64,000 bases of DNA from Streptomyces sp. NRRL WC-3626 (GTDB taxonomy: Bacteria; Actinomycetota; Actinomycetes; Streptomycetales; Streptomycetaceae). The notes beneath the pieces were generated by a model that was not told the DNA's origin, ran no database searches, and saw only the letters and a program-made list of their open reading frames with translations. The stretch is from NCBI RefSeq assembly GCF_000718785.1, contig NZ_JOCA01000002.1, forward strand, positions 186,001 through 250,000, in the 5' to 3' direction. The translations under genes were made by a program, and so were the position numbers. Below, piece by piece: positions 60,519 to 64,000 of this stretch; the stretch's first letter is position 1; each line of letters begins with the position of its first letter.

Positions 60519-61522
60519 GCCAGTACCCCGCCCGAGCGGCGGTGTTCTCCGCCGGTTCCTGGGGCACCGCCGCGGCGACGATCCTCGCCGACGCCGGCAC
60601 CGGCACCGTCCTGCACGCCCGCCGCGCCGAGATCGCCGCAGCGATCACCGGTGGCCACCGCAACCCGGACTACTTCCCGGACATCGAGCTGCCCGCCTCG
60701 CTCACCGCCACGACCGACCCGGCCGCCGCGCTGGACGGCGCGGACTTCCTCGTGCTGTCCGTGCCCGCGCAGTCCCTGCGCCAGTGCCTGGCGACGTGGA
60801 CGCCGCACCTTCAGTCCCAGACGGTGATCGTCTCGCTGATGAAGGGCATCGAGACACACACCCACCTACGGGCCAGCGAGATCATCCGCGAGGTGACCGG
60901 CGTGCCCGCCGAGCGGGTCGTGGTGCTGTCCGGCCCGAACCTGGCCCGGGAGATCATGGCCCGGCAGCCCGCGGCCGCCACCATCGCCTGCTCCGACGAA
61001 GACGCCGCTCAGCGTTTCCAGACGGCCTGCCACACCCCCTACTTCCGGCCCTACACCTCCGCCGACGTGATCGGCTGCGAGATGGGCGGCGCGCTGAAGA
61101 ACGTCATCGCGCTCGCCGTCGGCATCGCCACCGGCATGGGCCTGGGCCACAACGCCACCGCCCTGATCATGACCAGGGGGCTCGCGGAGAGCATGCGTCT
61201 GGCCGCCGCGATGGGCGCGCAGCCCACCACCCTCGCCGGGCTGTCCGGCATGGGCGACCTGGTGGCCACCTGCTCCTCACCGCTCTCCCGCAACCGCACC
61301 TTCGGCACCCACCTCGGCAACGGCCTGAGCCTCGCCGAGGCCGCCAACGCGACCAGGCAGACCACCGAGGGCGTCAAGAGCGCTGAGGCGATCCTCGAGC
61401 TTGCCCGCGCCCACTGCGTCGACATGCCGATCACGACCGTGGTCACCGCCGTCCTGCACGGCAAGGCCACGCTCGGCGAGGCCGCCGCCGCACTGATGCA
61501 GCGGCCCCCCAAGCCCGAGTAG
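60515..61522 (+). CDS. gpsA: NAD(P)-dependent glycerol-3-phosphate dehydrogenase
   Basis: 335 residues from GTG 60515, overlapping the previous stop. AAVFSAGSWGTAAATILADA is the dinucleotide loop with the GxxWGT of GpsA. LVLSVPAQSLR, VSLMKGIET and LSGPNLAREI are family signatures. The catalytic Lys lies in CEMGGALKNVIALAVGIATG, and GLSGMGDLVATCSSPLSRNR supplies the substrate-binding Arg/Asn loop. It interconverts dihydroxyacetone phosphate and glycerol 3-phosphate, or a related phospho-sugar. Every Streptomyces chromosome has its own gpsA, so a second copy in accessory DNA is likely pathway-specific. Length is typical. Confidence 0.92.
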   Translation: MSQYPARAAVFSAGSWGTAAATILADAGTGTVLHARRAEIAAAITGGHRNPDYFPDIELPASLTATTDPAAALDGADFLVLSVPAQSLRQCLATWTPHLQSQTVIVSLMKGIETHTHLRASEIIREVTGVPAERVVVLSGPNLAREIMARQPAAATIACSDEDAAQRFQTACHTPYFRPYTSADVIGCEMGGALKNVIALAVGIATGMGLGHNATALIMTRGLAESMRLAAAMGAQPTTLAGLSGMGDLVATCSSPLSRNRTFGTHLGNGLSLAEAANATRQTTEGVKSAEAILELARAHCVDMPITTVVTAVLHGKATLGEAAAALMQRPPKPE

Positions 61523-61567
61523 CGGCCCGCCACCACCTTGTCCCTCCCGCCCGGAGGTTTCCCTGTC

Positions 61568-61921
61568 ATGCCCGCAGACGTACTGTCCGCTGCCCAACTC
61601 GCCGTCACCGCAGCCGTGGTGGCTGGGATGGCTACCGGCTTCACCCGCAGGCCCGGCCGCTGGATGCGCTACCCGCTGTTCTCCCGGGCCACGTTCGTGA
61701 TCGTCACGCTCACTGGTACCAAGGGCGACCGGACCGAGTCCGTCAATCCGTACGCGTTCCTCTCACCAGGGACGTTCCTGCTGCCCCCGCCCCAGCTCCA
61801 GACGGTCATCGACCACCTGATGCGCACCGGCCGCTACGACCGGATCGAGGGAGACGGCCGGGTCCTGTCCGTCAACGGCGAGCAGCCCATCGAGGTGAGG
61901 GACAGCCGTGTGGTTCTTTGA
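61568..61921 (+). CDS. small hypothetical protein
   Basis: 117 residues from ATG 61568, with CCGGAGG 10 bases upstream; a TTG at 61538 precedes the binding site. One hydrophobic segment (SAAQLAVTAAVVAGMATG) is followed by VIVTLTGTKGDRTESVNPYA, FLLPPPQLQTVIDHLMRTGR and a beta-rich end. It overlaps the next gene by 14 bases, so it is coupled to the HTTM-like protein. Possibly a membrane-anchored partner of it. Family not recognised. Confidence 0.65.
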   Translation: MPADVLSAAQLAVTAAVVAGMATGFTRRPGRWMRYPLFSRATFVIVTLTGTKGDRTESVNPYAFLSPGTFLLPPPQLQTVIDHLMRTGRYDRIEGDGRVLSVNGEQPIEVRDSRVVL

Positions 61922-62761
61922 CGCCCTCGCGTCCGGCTTCCGCAGCCCGACCGATCCCGGACGACTCCAGCTGTTCCGCATCGCCTACGGCAGCGTCCTG
62001 GCCCTGCGGTTCGCCCTCTCCTTCGGACAGGGAGGCTGGAGCCGCTTCGCACCCGGATCGCTCAGCCTGCGCCTCGCCCAGCAGCGCTTCGGCCCGCGCC
62101 GCAGCCGTCTGCTCGCCGGCGTCTACCGGCCCGCCCTGATCGTCCGCACGGCCGCCGCCGTCATCCTGGCCGCAGGGATCGCCCCGCGCCTCACGCTGCT
62201 GCTCGTGCTGGCCGGGACCGCGATGGAACTCCTCTACCTCAAGAGCCCCGCCGCCGTGCGCTTCACCCTCCTGTCCGGCGCGTGCCTGATGGTCGCCGGA
62301 GATCTCGGCCACGGCCTAACCATCGAACATCATCCCAGCACGGCCAACACCTGGGCCCAAATCCTTCTCGCGCTCGTGACCGCCGACCTCTACTGGAACA
62401 GCGCCGTGCAGAAGATCCGCTCCGTCCAGTTCCGCACCGGCCTCTACCTCGCCCAGTGGATTATGCCTACACCCAGCTGAAGGACCAGCTTCCGTACCGC
62501 CGCCAGAACGCCATCCCCGGCGTCGTCCTCCGGCACACGGGCAACCTCACGCCCCGCGACATCCGCCTGTGGCGCCTGGTCGCCTTCACCGTCATCGCCG
62601 CCGAGATCGTGCTGCCCATTGTGCTGCTGATCCCGCGGACCACGCCGTATGCCGTCGCGGCAGGCATCACCCTGCACGCCGGGTTCACCCTCCTCAAGCC
62701 GCGTCAGCTCCTGACGTTCTCCGGCCTCACGGTCGGCTCCTACCTCGCCTTCACGGGCTGA
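61908..62761 (+). pseudogene. HTTM-like membrane protein, frameshifted
   Basis: GTG 61908 opens MWFFDALASGFRSPTDPGRL then QLFRIAYGSVLALRFALSFG. Hydrophobic segments follow, and NTWAQILLALVTADLYWNSAVQK lies before the break. One base added at 62461-62462 joins LYLAQWI to YAYTQLKDQLPYR, which continues through IAAEIVLPIVLLIPRTTPYA to 62761. About 284 residues if intact. The fold resembles HTTM (vitamin K carboxylase-like, horizontally transferred) membrane proteins. Function is unknown. It is part of the gpsA group. Confidence 0.7.
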
Positions 62762-62788
62762 CCCCGGCGACGGCGCCCGGGCGGGGTT

Positions 62789-63025
62789 CTACAGCGGATC
62801 GCCCTCCTCGGTGACGACCTCCCGGTCGACGACCCACTTGCGGATGATCCGGCGCGTCCCGTCGTCCTCGACGGCGACGAACTGGACGACGACGGCGGGG
62901 TCGTGGGTGTAGAGCCCGACGCACTTCTTGTACATGGCGCGGGCGGGGGCGGGGTTGTCCCTCCAGTCGCCGGTGACACCCGGGCCGTCCTCCACGAATT
63001 GGAGGACGGCCCGGTACAGCATCAT
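62789..63025 (-). CDS. small hypothetical protein
   Basis: 78 residues from ATG 63025 (or the adjacent ATG 63022), which overlaps the stop of the recombinase-like gene. It reads MMLYRAVLQFVEDGPGVTGD, PARAMYKKCVGLYTHDPAVV and VVQFVAVEDDGTRRIIRKWV, a compact alpha/beta unit. It lies convergent to the HTTM-like gene with a 27-base gap. Family not recognised. Confidence 0.6.
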   Translation of the reverse strand: MMLYRAVLQFVEDGPGVTGDWRDNPAPARAMYKKCVGLYTHDPAVVVQFVAVEDDGTRRIIRKWVVDREVVTEEGDPL

Positions 63026-63930
63026 CGCCCGTCCCCGTCGGCCGGGCCAGACTCGTCGGCGAAGGGGCTCGGCGAGTGGGCGACGACGTCCGGGTGCAGG
63101 CCGGGTGCGATCTCTTCGAGGTCGGGGTGGGTGGCGGCGACCTCGCGCAGCAGCCGGGTGAAGGTGACGTGATCGAGACCGCGGCCGGTGCGGGAGAGGA
63201 GCAGCGGGCCCTCGGTCTCGGTGGAGTGCGGGGCCTTCTGGGTGCGCACCGGCAGGTACTCGTCCAGCGCCCACACCAGGGGTCGGGGGATGGGGGTGAG
63301 CGGGCCGACGGCGGAGGCGCTGTTGTTCTTGACCGGCAGTCTCCAGGTGGGACCGGCCTGGTTGTCGCGTTGGACGTACTGCATGACGGCCGCGATGGAC
63401 TGGCCCGGGCGCAGGCCTGCGAGGGTCATGTAGGCGGCGAGGCGGGCCCGTTCGGGGTGCGGGCCGCGGTAGCGGTCGGCGGCGGTGCGCAGCGCGTCGG
63501 TCTGGAACCGGGTGAGGGTCTCACGTGCGGCCGGCGGGGTGGGCCCAGCGAGCGCGCGGCGGGGCGGGAGGTTCCAACGGGCGGCGCCGAGGTCGTCCTC
63601 GCAGTGGGCGTAGTACGAGCGGACGGCGGAGACGGCGCGGCCGCGGGAGGTGGCGGCGAGCGGGGTGCCGTCGAAGGCAGTGAGGCGTGCGGCCCAGTCC
63701 TGGATGTGTAGGGGCTCGAAGTGCCAGACGAGACCGCCGATGTAGGTGAACCAGTCCTGCTTCCAGCCGGGCGGGGCGTCGATCCCGGCGAGGTAGAGGC
63801 CGTAACGGTACTTGGTGTCCTCGTCCCAGACGCGCCCGATGACCTGCTGGCCGTCGGGCCGGACGTACGATCCGGCGAGCCAGCCGTGCAGGATCGCGTA
63901 GGGGTCCGGGGCCTGGGTCTGGGAGTCCAT
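63022..63930 (-). CDS. degenerate tyrosine-recombinase-like protein
   Basis: 302 residues. The N-terminal half reads like a core-binding domain (LHIQDWAARLTAFDGTPLAA, RGRAVSAVRSYYAHCEDDLG). The catalytic half keeps the first Arg (LAGLRPGQSIAAVMQY) and a Lys (WRLPVKNNSASAV), and PIPRPLVWALDEYLPVR and GPLLLSRTGRGLDHVTFTRL match integrases. The HxxR box is replaced by GLHPDVVAHS, and the chain ends before a nucleophilic Tyr. It is thus unlikely to recombine DNA and may act as a regulator or be a remnant. Confidence 0.65.
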   Translation of the reverse strand: MDSQTQAPDPYAILHGWLAGSYVRPDGQQVIGRVWDEDTKYRYGLYLAGIDAPPGWKQDWFTYIGGLVWHFEPLHIQDWAARLTAFDGTPLAATSRGRAVSAVRSYYAHCEDDLGAARWNLPPRRALAGPTPPAARETLTRFQTDALRTAADRYRGPHPERARLAAYMTLAGLRPGQSIAAVMQYVQRDNQAGPTWRLPVKNNSASAVGPLTPIPRPLVWALDEYLPVRTQKAPHSTETEGPLLLSRTGRGLDHVTFTRLLREVAATHPDLEEIAPGLHPDVVAHSPSPFADESGPADGDGR

Positions 63931-63939
63931 CCCGTCACT

Positions 63940-64000
63940 CTACGAATCGGGCGTGCTGTCCCGGTCCGGGAGTCCCGGGTCGTCCTGCTGCAGCAGGTCA
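63940..64000 (-). CDS. 3' end of a gene entering from the right
   Basis: A minus-strand frame enters at the right edge, reads DLLQQDDPGLPDRDSTPDS and stops at TAG 63940-63942. It ends 10 bases before the recombinase-like start, consistent with an upstream member of the same operon. Too short to identify. Confidence 0.3.
   Translation of the reverse strand, partial: DLLQQDDPGLPDRDSTPDS

Noticed and set aside
1-64000. CRISPR array, rRNA or tRNA genes
   Set aside because: No regularly spaced repeats and no recognisable tRNA cloverleaf or rRNA segment was seen by eye.

Overview
The window is high-GC DNA with Streptomyces-type gene density, GTG/TTG starts, ATGA/TGATG overlaps and strongly GC-biased third codon positions. 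It looks like accessory DNA of a Streptomyces or close relative: a large plasmid, an integrative conjugative element, or a chromosome arm carrying one. No rRNA, tRNA or CRISPR array was seen.

Layout. (1) 0.4-6.3 kb: a squalene-cyclase-like protein fused to a winged-helix tail, a Nudix hydrolase, and a small RiPP operon. The operon has a radical SAM enzyme, a 63-residue precursor with four aromatic-Asp-Asn motifs, a pentapeptide-repeat protein and tailoring or unknown proteins. (2) 6.3-8.2 kb: degenerate DNA with a frameshifted aminoglycoside-phosphotransferase-like gene. (3) 8.2-23 kb, all on the minus strand: a long run of often overlapping genes. It holds two secreted SH3-like proteins, four MFS transporters, a HAD protein, an ATP-grasp ligase and a divergent ATP-grasp partner, an EgtD-like methyltransferase, a stand-alone TrpA homologue and two lipoproteins. 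It reads as an uncharacterised small-molecule pathway built on amino-acid chemistry. (4) 23.3-33.4 kb: an XRE regulator, a membrane protein and lipoprotein pair, and a minus-strand type IV secretion-like operon. (5) 33.5-40.4 kb: a broken membrane gene, then a 1477-residue caspase/STAND ATPase/WD40 protein divergent from an alpha/beta hydrolase, a likely conflict or anti-phage pair. (6) 40.5-43.8 kb: a type IA topoisomerase and a decayed Nudix gene. (7) 43.9-51.0 kb: eight tightly coupled minus-strand genes (histidine phosphatase, SDR, small-molecule kinase, GT9-like glycosyltransferase, phosphoribosyltransferase, a DUF4254-like/P-loop kinase/nucleotidyltransferase fusion, TMK-like kinase, Nudix). 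Opposite them lie an XRE regulator, a cysteine hydrolase and an FAD protein. (8) 53.9-59.8 kb: an inverted-repeat element, a palindrome-rich stretch and plasmid-type genes (ribbon-helix-helix protein, lipoprotein, HEAR-repeat protein). (9) 59.8-64 kb: a broken hypothetical gene, gpsA, an HTTM-like membrane protein and a degenerate tyrosine recombinase.

Four of the plasmid-type transcription units (type IV secretion operon, topoisomerase, ribbon-helix-helix gene, lipoprotein) have similar low-GC upstream boxes. A fifth copy, inverted, lies upstream of the XRE regulator at 23.6 kb. I infer one maintenance/transfer regulon that may be controlled by that regulator.

Several genes are broken by single-base indels, most of them in G or C runs. 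Either the assembly has homopolymer errors or the region is decaying; those genes are annotated as frameshifted.
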